Shown in pieces: positions 15,300-23,661 of a stretch of 64,000 nucleotides of DNA. The stretch is from contig NZ_CALPBW010000011.1 in assembly GCF_943169845.1 (NCBI RefSeq), positions 1 to 64,000 on the forward strand, given 5' to 3'. The notes beneath the pieces are model-generated. The model searched no databases. It was not told the origin of the DNA and saw only the letters and a list, made by a program, of their open reading frames with translations. Position numbers and translations under genes: made by a program. The DNA comes from Peptoniphilus rachelemmaiella (lineage in GTDB: Bacteria; Bacillota; Clostridia; Tissierellales; Peptoniphilaceae). Every line of letters begins with the position of its first letter. Position 1 is the stretch's first letter.

Positions 15300-16520
15300 C
15301 TAATATCTAATGATGTTTACGTCCTCGTCAAAGGCGCCGTCTGCGACTGTGCAATTTTTAGGGACTTTTACTTCGGTTAATTTGTTGCTATCAAAAGCCC
15401 AGTCCCCAATGGTTGTAACGCTCGGCGGTATGGTTACCGCCGTGAGTTTGTTGCTAGAAAAAGCCGATTCCCCAATGGTTGTAACGCTCGGCGGTATGGT
15501 TACCGCCGTGAGTTGGTTTCTATCAAAAGCCGATTTCCCAATGGTTGTAACGCTCGGCGGTATGGTTACCGCCGTGAGTTGGTTTCTATCAAAAGCCGCT
15601 TCCCCAATGCTTGTAACGCTCGGCGGTATGGTTACCGCCGTGAGTTGGTTTCTATCAAAAGCCGATTTCCCAATGGTTGTAACGCTCGGCGGTATGGTTA
15701 CCGCCGTGAGTTGGTTGCCTCTAAAAGCCCAGTCCCCAATGGTTGTAACGCTCGGCGGTATGGTTACCGCCGTGAGTTGGTTGTTAGAAAAAGCCCAGTC
15801 CTCAATGGTTGTGGGCTTGCCATGCACCTCGGGCCATTCGCCTGCTTTTTTTGTTACGAGGCTTTCCCCCATTAAGATGTCATATAAATATTGTTTATCT
15901 AAAAGGTTGGCTTTCTTGGCGTAGGCCGTGAGATCGACATGCACCATATCCGCCACTTCTTGCTTTTGCTCGGGTGTTAGGTCGTCATAGCGCATAGGCA
16001 ACCCGCGCTTCCCTTCCACTCCGGGATCACCTTGTTCGCCCTTGGGCCCCATGGCGTGCTTCCCGGTATCCACACCTTCCACGACCCACGTACCCGCATC
16101 AGAGATGGTGAGCTTCGGCGGATCGCCTTTTTGTCCCGGCTCTCCACGATCCCCTTTCTCGCCTTTGATCCTTCCGACATTTGTCCACGTCGTCTCGCTC
16201 CACACGTACAGATCGCCGCCAACCATGTAAGCATCGCCCGCCATGCCTGTTACAGGGAGCTCCGAGGCGGTATTTTTAGTTCCTTTTACATTTAGGGCCG
16301 CACCGGTTTCGCCGCGGTCGCCCTTCTTTCCTCGCTTCCCTTCCGGGCCGCGGTTAAAGTACGGAAGTTCGGCATAAAGCCTTCTCCCGTCCCCTACCTT
16401 CATCAAGCCCGTGTCGCCCTCCACGGCTAGCTCCCCCGCGTATAAAATCAGTTGCGACGCCTCCCACTCCGCACGGGTGCGGTACTGGAAGGCAAATCGC
16501 CCAAGCGTTACCCGCTTCAT
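15300..16520 (-). CDS. Tail fibre with collagen-like stretches and BspA-type leucine-rich repeats
   Basis: 406 residues. The N-terminus (1-55) resembles phage tail-fibre attachment sequences ([20 protein letters not shown]). Collagen-like Gly-X-Y runs follow around 72-90 and 120-175 ([27 protein letters not shown]). The C-terminal 165 residues hold about seven 22-residue repeats with [11 protein letters not shown], as in BspA/LRR_5 proteins. It probably binds the host receptor. The repeat body is nearly invariant and only residues around the AF core differ. Confidence 0.85.
   Translation of the reverse strand: MKRVTLGRFAFQYRTRAEWEASQLILYAGELAVEGDTGLMKVGDGRRLYAELPYFNRGPEGKRGKKGDRGETGAALNVKGTKNTASELPVTGMAGDAYMVGGDLYVWSETTWTNVGRIKGEKGDRGEPGQKGDPPKLTISDAGTWVVEGVDTGKHAMGPKGEQGDPGVEGKRGLPMRYDDLTPEQKQEVADMVHVDLTAYAKKANLLDKQYLYDILMGESLVTKKAGEWPEVHGKPTTIEDWAFSNNQLTAVTIPPSVTTIGDWAFRGNQLTAVTIPPSVTTIGKSAFDRNQLTAVTIPPSVTSIGEAAFDRNQLTAVTIPPSVTTIGKSAFDRNQLTAVTIPPSVTTIGESAFSSNKLTAVTIPPSVTTIGDWAFDSNKLTEVKVPKNCTVADGAFDEDVNIIRY
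15390..15830 (-). repeat. 66-bp tandem repeats within the tail fibre gene
   Basis: Copies of the [17 protein letters not shown] block recur every 66 bp at 15412, 15478, 15544, 15610, 15676 and 15742, with a diverged end near 15808. Identity between copies is near-complete outside a window of about 20 bp. Confidence 0.9.
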
Positions 16521-16523
16521 GGT

Positions 16524-16673
16524 CTACGCCTCGGCTTTGTCGAGTTCAAGGCGTTTTTTCACGGCATCCCGCATTCCGAAGCAGGTCGGCACGTCCTCGA
16601 TGGTTTTTTCTCCGCGTTTGATTGCATTGGCCCAAATTTTTACGATCATGCTATTTTCGTCGAGCTTAAACAT
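16524..16673 (-). CDS. Small phage protein, 49 aa (CD1375/XkdX-like)
   Basis: The start MFKLDENSMIVKIWANAI resembles the short XkdX/CD1375-type proteins found after tail genes in Firmicutes phages. Its ATG (16673) shares one base with the stop of the upstream gene (TAATG). The product is short, acidic/basic mixed, and of unknown function. Confidence 0.65.
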   Translation of the reverse strand: MFKLDENSMIVKIWANAIKRGEKTIEDVPTCFGMRDAVKKRLELDKAEA

Positions 16674-16972
16674 TATTTAGCCTCCTTTAAACTTGCAACT
16701 TCCACCTGCAACATCCCGATCATCTCTGTCATTTCCATGGCCATGTTTTCCATGGCCTTTTTTTGATCCTCGATAATCTGCGCCTGCGTCCCGATCATCT
16801 CCGACATCTCCATGACGGTGGCCGTGGAAGCCTCGCCTTGCGCGTCCACTTTGTCGTCGATGGTCTTAATGGTCTTAATGACGTCGCCGTCCTTTACTTT
16901 CTCCTCGATGTAATCCTCGCGATCCCGCTCTTGATGGATCGCGATCAAGGATCTCTGATTGTGGATAATCAT
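16673..16972 (-). CDS. Tail-module coiled-coil protein, 99 aa
   Basis: Predicted largely helical, with a Met-rich C-terminal coiled coil (EMSEMIGTQAQIIEDQKKAM). It overlaps its neighbours by 4 bp and 1 bp. It may be a fibre assembly or chaperone protein (inference). No family was recognised. Confidence 0.5.
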   Translation of the reverse strand: MIIHNQRSLIAIHQERDREDYIEEKVKDGDVIKTIKTIDDKVDAQGEASTATVMEMSEMIGTQAQIIEDQKKAMENMAMEMTEMIGMLQVEVASLKEAK

Positions 16973-18555
16973 TCAAATGCACCTCCGATGCCGTATACAT
17001 AGCTATCCATGGTCGCCGTCTTGCGCTCGACCACGATCTTTACCGATATCCCCCATTTATCCGCCGTGCGCTTGGCGTTTTTAAAGTTGTAGTTGAGATT
17101 GGACATCACCATGGACGTGATGTCCTCCCACGTGGGCGTCTCGTCAAAAAAGTTGTTGCAGGCGTAAATTCGCCCTTCCGCGCCTTTTGCCACGCGCCAG
17201 TTAGGGATGATGAGGATCTTCCGCGCCGCCGCGTCGGTTTCGATGGGGTCTTTTAATTGCATCACCAGCCGCGCCACTGTGCGGGTAAAAGAGATCGTCC
17301 GCCGGCTCGTATTACCTGTGCTATCCGTGGCTTCGATATGGATCGCGTGCCGTCCCGGTCTTACCTTTACAAAATCGCCAAGGCCGCTGTCCGAGCCGAT
17401 GGTGTAAACGCCACCGCTCTCCGTGGGGGTTAGTGCCTTGATGCCGTCGTAGTCCACTTTGACTTCTACGGTGTCGCCCTCGATGTCCTCGACTTTAAAC
17501 TTAATATCGCCCAGTGCGGATGTTTTCTCGCCGATATCCACGTCGGCGGCTACATAGGCCCCGCTACTATCTTGGATTAAAATCGTCGGCGCAAAGTTAG
17601 CCCGGCGGAATGTTTGTACCAGTGTCGCCCGGCCCTTCTTGTCGTCCTCCGCCTCGACCCTGATCTTGTAGGTCTTGCCTAATTCTAGGGATCGTAGCTT
17701 GGCATCGTCGATGGTGATCGTCAAATCCGTCCCGAGTTCCACGGTGCTGCGACTCCGGATAATTTCGTCGTCTAAATACTCGACGACGCTGACATTGTCG
17801 CCCTCGGCGTCCGCCACCTGGTACGTAAAGCTAAAAGGCGTGTTCTTGTCGCCCAAATCGCCGTTCGAGACATTAAACTTGGGCGGGGTGTTGATCTTGG
17901 TAAAGCGATAGATTCGCTTCGCCGTCGCCCCTTTGGCGTCTTTTGCCACGATCTCCACGCGATGGTCGCCGAGACTGTAATCCGCCAGCTTAATATCCAG
18001 CTGATTATTGACGTTGAGCGTGGTTTTGCGATCGTAAACCACCTTGCCCGATGCCGTGATGGTAACCGTCACCGCGTCATTGTCCGCGTCGCTTACTCTC
18101 CAAGTGATCGTAAAATCCTCTCTAACGGCACCATAATCATAATCGTTGCCGCTGATTACGGGGGCCTGGTTGTTGATGACACTTACGATGCTGCTCGTCG
18201 CATAGCCGCTGTAATCACTATTTTTCGAGCTCTGGACCTTGACGCGGTAGCGCAGGGTATTAGCACCTCGCGGGGCTGTGTCGTTATAACTCATTTCCCG
18301 CCCGCTATAAATCGATCGATAGTAGCCGTTGTCGATGCTGCGCTCCAGATAGTAAGTCACATTGTAGCCGCGGCCATCTACCCAACTCCACGACACTGCC
18401 ACCGTCTCTCCCGCATTGACGCTGCTCGGCACATAAATATTGCTTGGCGTATAAGGCTCCCTATTACTGGAGCCTTCATGGCAGCTCTGATAACCTTCAC
18501 ACTCGCCGCGGTCCCCAAACTCCCAATTACTCTGACATCCGTATAAGCATGTCAT
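16969..18555 (-). CDS. Large tail protein with Cys-rich N-terminus and Ig/FN3-like domains
   Basis: 528 residues. Cysteines at 3, 7, 19 and 25 lie in the first 25 residues. The next about 400 residues are beta-rich repeats of Ig/FN3 type (PSNIYVPSSVNAGETVAVSW; ITWRVSDADNDAVTVTITAS; FSFTYQVADAEGDNVSVVEY). One other Cys is visible near the C-terminus. It starts 1 bp after the radical SAM gene, in the position of a tail fibre or baseplate-wedge protein. The Cys-rich extension is a candidate substrate for that enzyme. Confidence 0.7.
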   Translation of the reverse strand: MTCLYGCQSNWEFGDRGECEGYQSCHEGSSNREPYTPSNIYVPSSVNAGETVAVSWSWVDGRGYNVTYYLERSIDNGYYRSIYSGREMSYNDTAPRGANTLRYRVKVQSSKNSDYSGYATSSIVSVINNQAPVISGNDYDYGAVREDFTITWRVSDADNDAVTVTITASGKVVYDRKTTLNVNNQLDIKLADYSLGDHRVEIVAKDAKGATAKRIYRFTKINTPPKFNVSNGDLGDKNTPFSFTYQVADAEGDNVSVVEYLDDEIIRSRSTVELGTDLTITIDDAKLRSLELGKTYKIRVEAEDDKKGRATLVQTFRRANFAPTILIQDSSGAYVAADVDIGEKTSALGDIKFKVEDIEGDTVEVKVDYDGIKALTPTESGGVYTIGSDSGLGDFVKVRPGRHAIHIEATDSTGNTSRRTISFTRTVARLVMQLKDPIETDAAARKILIIPNWRVAKGAEGRIYACNNFFDETPTWEDITSMVMSNLNYNFKNAKRTADKWGISVKIVVERKTATMDSYVYGIGGAFE

Positions 18556-18556
18556 A

Positions 18557-19633
18557 TTACACCGTCCTTTCCCCTGCTAAATACGTCGCCTCGGTCCATC
18601 TACAATAGGCTTCGGGGATCGTATTTAAATCTTTGTTTGCAAAATAGTTATTTATCGTACATCCGCCGACGCAGATTCCCTTCGCCGCGCACTTCTCGCA
18701 TCGGCCCTCCGCCGCGCTTTTGATCTGGTCCACGTGGAAGCGGGAGATAATCGCCATGCGCTTCTCGTCGTCCACGCCGGTGTAGATATTGCCGATTTTA
18801 AAATCGCCGCAATCGGGATTCTCCGTCATCTCCTGGCATGAGTAAATATCTCCGCTCGGGCCAACGGACCCCGAAGGCCCCGCACCGATGCCGCAAGTGC
18901 CGCACCCGAGGGCATCCCGCACGCAGTCGCGGGTCTTGTCCGTCCTGCGTTTCTCCACCTCGGTAAACTCCGCGTAGGGCTCGCCGCTCGCCTTGGCGCG
19001 GTCGATATGCTCCATAATCTGATCGAGCCCACGCTCCATGGCAGCATAATCCTCCGCGCTCCACGCCTCAAAAACGTTGGGGATCATGGTCACACTTGTA
19101 TAGCCCTTTCCCACGGCAAAAATGTAATTGACGTACATGTCCCTCACATTTCGCGGATCCAAGGTGGCGCGGAAGGTCTCGTCGGGATAATACTTGCGGT
19201 ACAGGTCGATGGGGATGTCGTCAAAAGAGCCGCTCCCGTCGTGCTTTACCCGCAACTTGTCCTGCGTCGCCTTGTCGCCGTCGATGGAGAGTAAGACGCT
19301 GACGCCGTTGTCGCTTAAAAACTTGAGCCGCTCCTCGTCTAAAAGCGTCCCGTTTGTGGTGATGGATAAATCATAATCGCCGTACCGCCCGCGGACATAA
19401 TCCACCAAGGGCTTAATGATGTCGTCGTACCGCAGCATGGGCTCGCCGCCGAAGAAGGTCGCCGTCGGCGTAGTTAGGTTGTCCAGGGCATTTCGGGCAT
19501 AAAAGTCCACGGCATCCTTCGCCGTTTTATAATCAATCTCCAGGGGTTGTTGTTTTACAAAGCAATACTTACACGCCAAGTTGCACCGCTGCGTGACGTT
19601 GATAAAGCCGCCGCTAATCTTCGGCAGCATCAT
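18557..19633 (-). CDS. Radical SAM/SPASM peptide-modifying-type enzyme in the tail operon
   Basis: 358 residues. The radical SAM cluster motif CNLACKYC (Cys17, 21, 24) opens a TIM-barrel with FFGGEPML and the ITTNGTLL strand. A C-terminal SPASM region (about 235-345) has many cysteines: CGTCGIGAG, YSCQE, CEKCAAKGICVGGC and a final YCRW. They are enough for two auxiliary 4Fe-4S clusters. The family includes RiPP maturases that make thioether or C-C links and anaerobic sulfatase maturases. It starts by ATGA overlap with the upstream gene and ends 1 bp before the Cys-rich tail gene. It is not a usual phage tail component. Confidence 0.9.
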   Translation of the reverse strand: MMLPKISGGFINVTQRCNLACKYCFVKQQPLEIDYKTAKDAVDFYARNALDNLTTPTATFFGGEPMLRYDDIIKPLVDYVRGRYGDYDLSITTNGTLLDEERLKFLSDNGVSVLLSIDGDKATQDKLRVKHDGSGSFDDIPIDLYRKYYPDETFRATLDPRNVRDMYVNYIFAVGKGYTSVTMIPNVFEAWSAEDYAAMERGLDQIMEHIDRAKASGEPYAEFTEVEKRRTDKTRDCVRDALGCGTCGIGAGPSGSVGPSGDIYSCQEMTENPDCGDFKIGNIYTGVDDEKRMAIISRFHVDQIKSAAEGRCEKCAAKGICVGGCTINNYFANKDLNTIPEAYCRWTEATYLAGERTV

Positions 19634-20097
19634 ACAACCCCGCGGCCGTTTTCTTCGTCATACCAGCCTTCGATGACGACGAGATCCCCGGCGATGGTCT
19701 CGGCCAAAAAGCTGTTATGCGGCATGTTGTTGCTGATCCCGCCGACCAGCGTGTTTAGTTGCAGATTGATTCTCCGCACCAGGTCCATCAAATACTTGAT
19801 TTTTAGATGGTTGATCAAGTCGTTCCATTCCATGCGGCCCAAGTGCCACGAATCCACCGGCGTGCCCTCCTGAAAGATGTAGCCATCGAACCGTTCGTGT
19901 TGCACGATTTCATTCCCTTGGTCATCTTTCCCGCGGATAATTTCCGTCCGTACGTTCCCAAACTCGGAGATGTGATCGTCCCAATAGACCAGCTCGATAT
20001 CGTCGTCCAGGAAGCTCTCGATCAGCTTATCCAGGTACTTGGGATCTTTCTTGACCTCCTCTTTTGTCCTGTAATATTCTCGCTGATTATACTTCAT
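19630..20097 (-). CDS. Tail-module protein, 155 aa, unknown
   Basis: An acidic protein with no membrane segment. It lies between the gpI-region genes and the radical SAM gene and overlaps both neighbours by 4 to 11 bp. No family was recognised, and no clear RiPP-recognition-element pattern was seen by eye. Confidence 0.5.
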   Translation of the reverse strand: MKYNQREYYRTKEEVKKDPKYLDKLIESFLDDDIELVYWDDHISEFGNVRTEIIRGKDDQGNEIVQHERFDGYIFQEGTPVDSWHLGRMEWNDLINHLKIKYLMDLVRRINLQLNTLVGGISNNMPHNSFLAETIAGDLVVIEGWYDEENGRGVV

Positions 20098-20431
20098 TCT
20101 CTACCCCCATTTTAAAAACACTGTTTGGATCGGTAATCTCGTGCTCGATCAGCTGGATATAAAAACTGCTCACCAATCCGTATCCTAAGATTTTTTCCGT
20201 TTCCTGCGGGCGGTTGATCACCAGGGCGCCCGTCTTATCGTAGACCCGCACATCTGTAATTTTTCCGTGGGGGCGGGGGGTGTTGATAAAAATCTTGAGC
20301 AGGTGGTTTTTTGTTATATCCACCCGCATAATCTCCCCGTCCGCCTCCTCGCCGTCTATGACGATGGTCGCCTTGGCGATATGGTCGCGGATGTACTCCA
20401 CCACCCGGTGCATTAAGTAGTCGCTAATCAT
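20087..20431 (-). CDS. Baseplate-region hypothetical protein, 114 aa
   Basis: Starts at ATG 20431, overlapping the gpI-like gene by 8 bp. The longer frame from 20464 lacks an RBS. The sequence (IVIDGEEADGEIMRVDITKN) suggests a small beta-rich protein. It is probably a tail or baseplate accessory protein by position only. Confidence 0.5.
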   Translation of the reverse strand: MISDYLMHRVVEYIRDHIAKATIVIDGEEADGEIMRVDITKNHLLKIFINTPRPHGKITDVRVYDKTGALVINRPQETEKILGYGLVSSFYIQLIEHEITDPNSVFKMGVENEV

Positions 20432-21266
20432 GATCGTCCTCCGTAAAAGTAAATGCCGCCTCACTCTTTAGATCTTGCATGTAGATAAATTCCTCCTCTT
20501 TATCCGCTCTCAGCTCGCCCGCTTTGTGGCCGCCGTTGGTGTAGCCGTAATAATCGCGATGCTGGCCGAGACCAATCTTGATGCCCAGTTCCGCCGTATG
20601 CCGCGTACCGAGAATCTTGTCCTCGCGAAGTGTTCCGCACTTTCGCTCGCCACAGACAGGGACCGGGAATTTTGTGTCGCCGTACTGTGTTTTCAGAGCG
20701 AGCGCTTTAGCCGCTATGATTGTGACGTCGTCTAGCCATGACCTGGTGTTTTTTATCGTCTGTAAAGCCTCATAAAAATTTTTATCGAGGACAATAGGGT
20801 TTTCCCCTTCCAAGATATGGATTTTAAAATAATAGGGCCGGCCATCATATTCGTACCATTCTGTAAGCCCGGCATTTCCAAACATCGTCGTCAGCATATT
20901 CTCCACCGCCCACGGGGTGCCTTTGTGCTTATGCCAAGCGATTGATTGCTTGACGACGGCTCTCTTCTTTTCCAAGCTAAAGTTTATATCGTAAAAATCC
21001 ACGTGGAATTGATACGCTAAGTGATTAAGCGCCGTTTCGGGCAGCTCGTCAATCCGCTTATAAATTAAAAGTAAAAGGGCCATTTCCCAGTTTTCGTCGA
21101 GATAGGGCTGGAGGATCTCGCAAATAACTTCTAATGTTTTATCGTGTTGCAACGACGAGGGTAGCATCTTATGGAGCATGGGCTTGGCCTTTTCAAATTC
21201 GGTGGCTACCTTTTTGGGTGGGCTCCCGATAACAACGTCCCCGTCACGATTTCTATGCCGCGTCAT
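20424..21266 (-). CDS. I: Tail protein I (P2 gpI-like)
   Basis: 280 residues. The region MLPSSLQHDKTLEVICEILQ through LPETALNHLAYQFHVDFYD and KHKGTPWAVENMLTTMFG is the P2 gpI/tail_P2_I signature (baseplate wedge). Its C-terminal half is longer and may attach to fibres. It overlaps gpJ by 4 bp, the classic W-J-I order. Confidence 0.87.
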   Translation of the reverse strand: MTRHRNRDGDVVIGSPPKKVATEFEKAKPMLHKMLPSSLQHDKTLEVICEILQPYLDENWEMALLLLIYKRIDELPETALNHLAYQFHVDFYDINFSLEKKRAVVKQSIAWHKHKGTPWAVENMLTTMFGNAGLTEWYEYDGRPYYFKIHILEGENPIVLDKNFYEALQTIKNTRSWLDDVTIIAAKALALKTQYGDTKFPVPVCGERKCGTLREDKILGTRHTAELGIKIGLGQHRDYYGYTNGGHKAGELRADKEEEFIYMQDLKSEAAFTFTEDDHD

Positions 21267-22381
21267 TCTGCCTCAACCCCTTTATACGAGATAACTTTCG
21301 GGTTGACGTAGCAAACTTCGGTTTCTTTAAGGACTGTAAATTGTTGTTTTACGTCAACCCGCTTCGCACCTGCCGCCACCATAAGCGTGATCAATTGAGA
21401 CGGGTTAAAGTCACGGCCAAGCCTGGACTTTTGCCAGGTCACAAAATCCCCCACAGACGCGTCGACGGCTTTTTTTATTTCCGCGACAAAGGGGATATTT
21501 GTCTCGCTGATCCAGTAGTCCACCTCAAGATCTACTTTGTGTACTGTCGGGGCGACCACCTCAACTTTGTCAGTCAAGGGCCGGATGGACCGGTCGTTCA
21601 GTCGCTCTTTTATATCGTCGAGCACCTCTTCGCCGGGGATGGACCCGTCAACGTAAAGCGGCACAACCTGTGCAACCCCCGGTTTTGGTGACCACACAGC
21701 CACATCGCCCACATTCGGATTGACGGTTCTGGCCCAGTAGCGATAAGCCCCGTCGGGCCCGGCGGTAGAAAATTTTTCTGGGGCCTCGTGGATCCGTATC
21801 CGATAGTGGTCGTCGTCTTCGCGATCCGTTCCTCCGCCAGTCGCCGTAACATTTTTTACAGATTGGTAGTGTGGGAAGGTGTCAATTACATTAATAATCT
21901 GCCCAGCGGGGATTGCGTTATATTTCGCGCCGGGCTCTGTGCTGGCGGCAGTTACTCTCCCGGTCACCTCACCGATTGCGATCATGAGCGGTTCCGTCGT
22001 CGAAAAAACGGCCCCATCCATCGACCGCACGCGCGTTCCCGAAGGGATCACGTGAACATAATCGAGGGGTTGGGAAATGGTAAATTCCAATGTCGTTTGC
22101 GCCGGGTAAGCGGGAAAGCGAACCTCTTCCATCAAAGCCCCCATGTGATCGAGGAACCCGTCCCGTGAGTAGGCTAAAAGATTCTGCTTGCCCGTGTCGT
22201 TTATAAGCTCCCTGTCCTGAATAATGTAGTCCAGAAGTGTCAAGAGCATGATTCGCTCCGGGGATGCGGGATAAATATCCTTGCCCAGCCGCTTCTCCAG
22301 CTCATCAACGGCATCCGATTTAATTTTTTCAACATCAATGTCTACAAATTCTACAGGTTGTAGATTAAAGTACTCGTTCAT
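21263..22381 (-). CDS. J: Baseplate assembly protein J (P2 gpJ-like)
   Basis: 372 residues, with the Baseplate_J signature TDREDDDHYRIRIHEAPEKF followed by YRYWARTVNPNVGDVAVWSP. It is a contractile-tail baseplate wedge component. The length is typical, and it overlaps both W and I. Confidence 0.92.
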   Translation of the reverse strand: MNEYFNLQPVEFVDIDVEKIKSDAVDELEKRLGKDIYPASPERIMLLTLLDYIIQDRELINDTGKQNLLAYSRDGFLDHMGALMEEVRFPAYPAQTTLEFTISQPLDYVHVIPSGTRVRSMDGAVFSTTEPLMIAIGEVTGRVTAASTEPGAKYNAIPAGQIINVIDTFPHYQSVKNVTATGGGTDREDDDHYRIRIHEAPEKFSTAGPDGAYRYWARTVNPNVGDVAVWSPKPGVAQVVPLYVDGSIPGEEVLDDIKERLNDRSIRPLTDKVEVVAPTVHKVDLEVDYWISETNIPFVAEIKKAVDASVGDFVTWQKSRLGRDFNPSQLITLMVAAGAKRVDVKQQFTVLKETEVCYVNPKVISYKGVEAE

Positions 22382-22682
22382 CTATATCTACCTCCACCGT
22401 CACATGGGCCTGTCCACTCAAGTGGTCTTGCTCCACTTTTACCTCCAGCACCTCTACGCGCGGCTCATACTCTTCGATCTGAAAGTAAATGGATTGATAC
22501 AAGGAGCCCAAACTGTTAAGCGGCTCATCAATCACGTCCATTTCTACGCCTAAGCGGCGATCTAAAAAAACGGTTCCGCGAATGGTGGTGAGCAGAGTGT
22601 GGAGGCATTGAACGATGTCATCTACGCCCTTAACCCCGAGCCTAATTGGGGTGGGCTCTCTAGTTGATACCGTGGCCCTCAT
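22365..22682 (-). CDS. W: Baseplate protein W (gp25-like)
   Basis: 105 residues of the GPW/gp25 family, with IVQCLHTLLTTIRGTVFLDR, RLGVEMDVIDEPLN and the EPRVEVLEVKVEQDHLSG strand typical of the T4 gp25/P2 W fold. It is part of the wedge-sheath connection. A strong AAGGAGG RBS precedes it. Confidence 0.88.
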   Translation of the reverse strand: MRATVSTREPTPIRLGVKGVDDIVQCLHTLLTTIRGTVFLDRRLGVEMDVIDEPLNSLGSLYQSIYFQIEEYEPRVEVLEVKVEQDHLSGQAHVTVEVDIDERVL

Positions 22683-23161
22683 TTTTTGTTCGCCTCCTTA
22701 GTAACTTTCTTTTTTGCCACCATTTTTTTGTCGATTTTATCTTTCTTTTTCTCTTTTACTTTTGCCTTATTCGTTACATACTCTTTGGCCGTGACTTGAT
22801 ACTCCACAGCTAAAAGATTCCCCTTATTGTCAATCCGCTTGGCCGAATCATCTATTTGTGTGACAACATACTTCCCGCTTCCGACCGGTCGAGAGCCTAG
22901 AAAAAAAGCAAGAACTTTTCCTTCTTGCATGGCATCCTTCAATGGCTTGATTTCTTTTTCGGGGTATACATTGTCTTCGATTCGCCAAAACAACGTGAAA
23001 GAAATTTCATCGATCCCTTTGCCGACAAATTCCATAACCGGCTTGCGTTGGAGGGAACTATGTTCGCCCCAGCGCGTAGCGTTCTTGCGGCTTAAATCTT
23101 TAAAAGTTTTTACTTTGTTTGTAGAGGACTCAAAATGTATAGGCCCAAAATATCCAATCAT
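22679..23161 (-). CDS. U: Tail protein U (P2 gpU-like)
   Basis: 160 residues. The N-terminal pattern (IGYFGPIHFESSTNKVKTF, WGEHSSLQRKPVMEFVG) matches P2 gpU-like tail proteins. A highly basic Lys-rich tail (last about 35 residues) is unusual. It overlaps W by 4 bp. Confidence 0.8.
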   Translation of the reverse strand: MIGYFGPIHFESSTNKVKTFKDLSRKNATRWGEHSSLQRKPVMEFVGKGIDEISFTLFWRIEDNVYPEKEIKPLKDAMQEGKVLAFFLGSRPVGSGKYVVTQIDDSAKRIDNKGNLLAVEYQVTAKEYVTNKAKVKEKKKDKIDKKMVAKKKVTKEANKK

Positions 23162-23171
23162 TTCACACCTC

Positions 23172-23657
23172 CTAGCAATTTAAGCAGCTTGTAGCTACGC
23201 CGTTAAAAATGGGAGAGGTAACGGATTCGGCAACTGAAAGGCTTTTTGTAATCTGCACATCGCCGTCTAATGTAATCCGCGGCGCGATCAACGTTATCTC
23301 TTCTGCTTTCGCCGTCATATGGCCCTCTTCGTAAAGCACATAGTCCTTGTTGTTAAAGAGGATCAATTTCTTTTTTGGGTTTTTCTCCGGGGGCGGGTTG
23401 GCATCGTCATAATAGGACCCCATAATAAAACCCTCCTCCAATCCGTTAGCCAAAAAGCAGCAAATCACTTGCTCCCCAATGTCTGGCATGGCGTAAACTT
23501 TCATGTTTTCGTACGTATGCAGATACTGGATTGGGATTTCTTTCGTTTGCATATCGTCCCGATCCCGAAAAATAACGCGCGCACGTGCTTTCTCGGGATT
23601 AATAGAGAGTACCTCTCCGATCATAAGTAGCCGATTGTTTTCTACGTCCACAGGCAC
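23172..23657 (-). CDS. V: Baseplate assembly protein V / tail spike
   Basis: 161 residues. OB-fold features at the N-terminus (GEVLSINPEKARARVIFRDR) and MPDIGEQVICCFLANGLEEG are characteristic of the gpV/Phage_base_V family. The C-terminal beta part (ITLIAPRITLDGDVQITKSL) probably forms the spike stem. It ends with two cysteines (CLNC). Confidence 0.88.
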   Translation of the reverse strand: MPVDVENNRLLMIGEVLSINPEKARARVIFRDRDDMQTKEIPIQYLHTYENMKVYAMPDIGEQVICCFLANGLEEGFIMGSYYDDANPPPEKNPKKKLILFNNKDYVLYEEGHMTAKAEEITLIAPRITLDGDVQITKSLSVAESVTSPIFNGVATSCLNC

Positions 23658-23661
23658 CTCC

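Noticed and set aside
15390..15830. Diversity-generating retroelement target
   Set aside because: The variable window is suggestive, but no reverse transcriptase or template repeat is in the window.
15310..15924. Plus-strand ORF over the tail fibre repeats
   Set aside because: It mirrors the 66-bp repeats on the opposite strand and lacks a start site.
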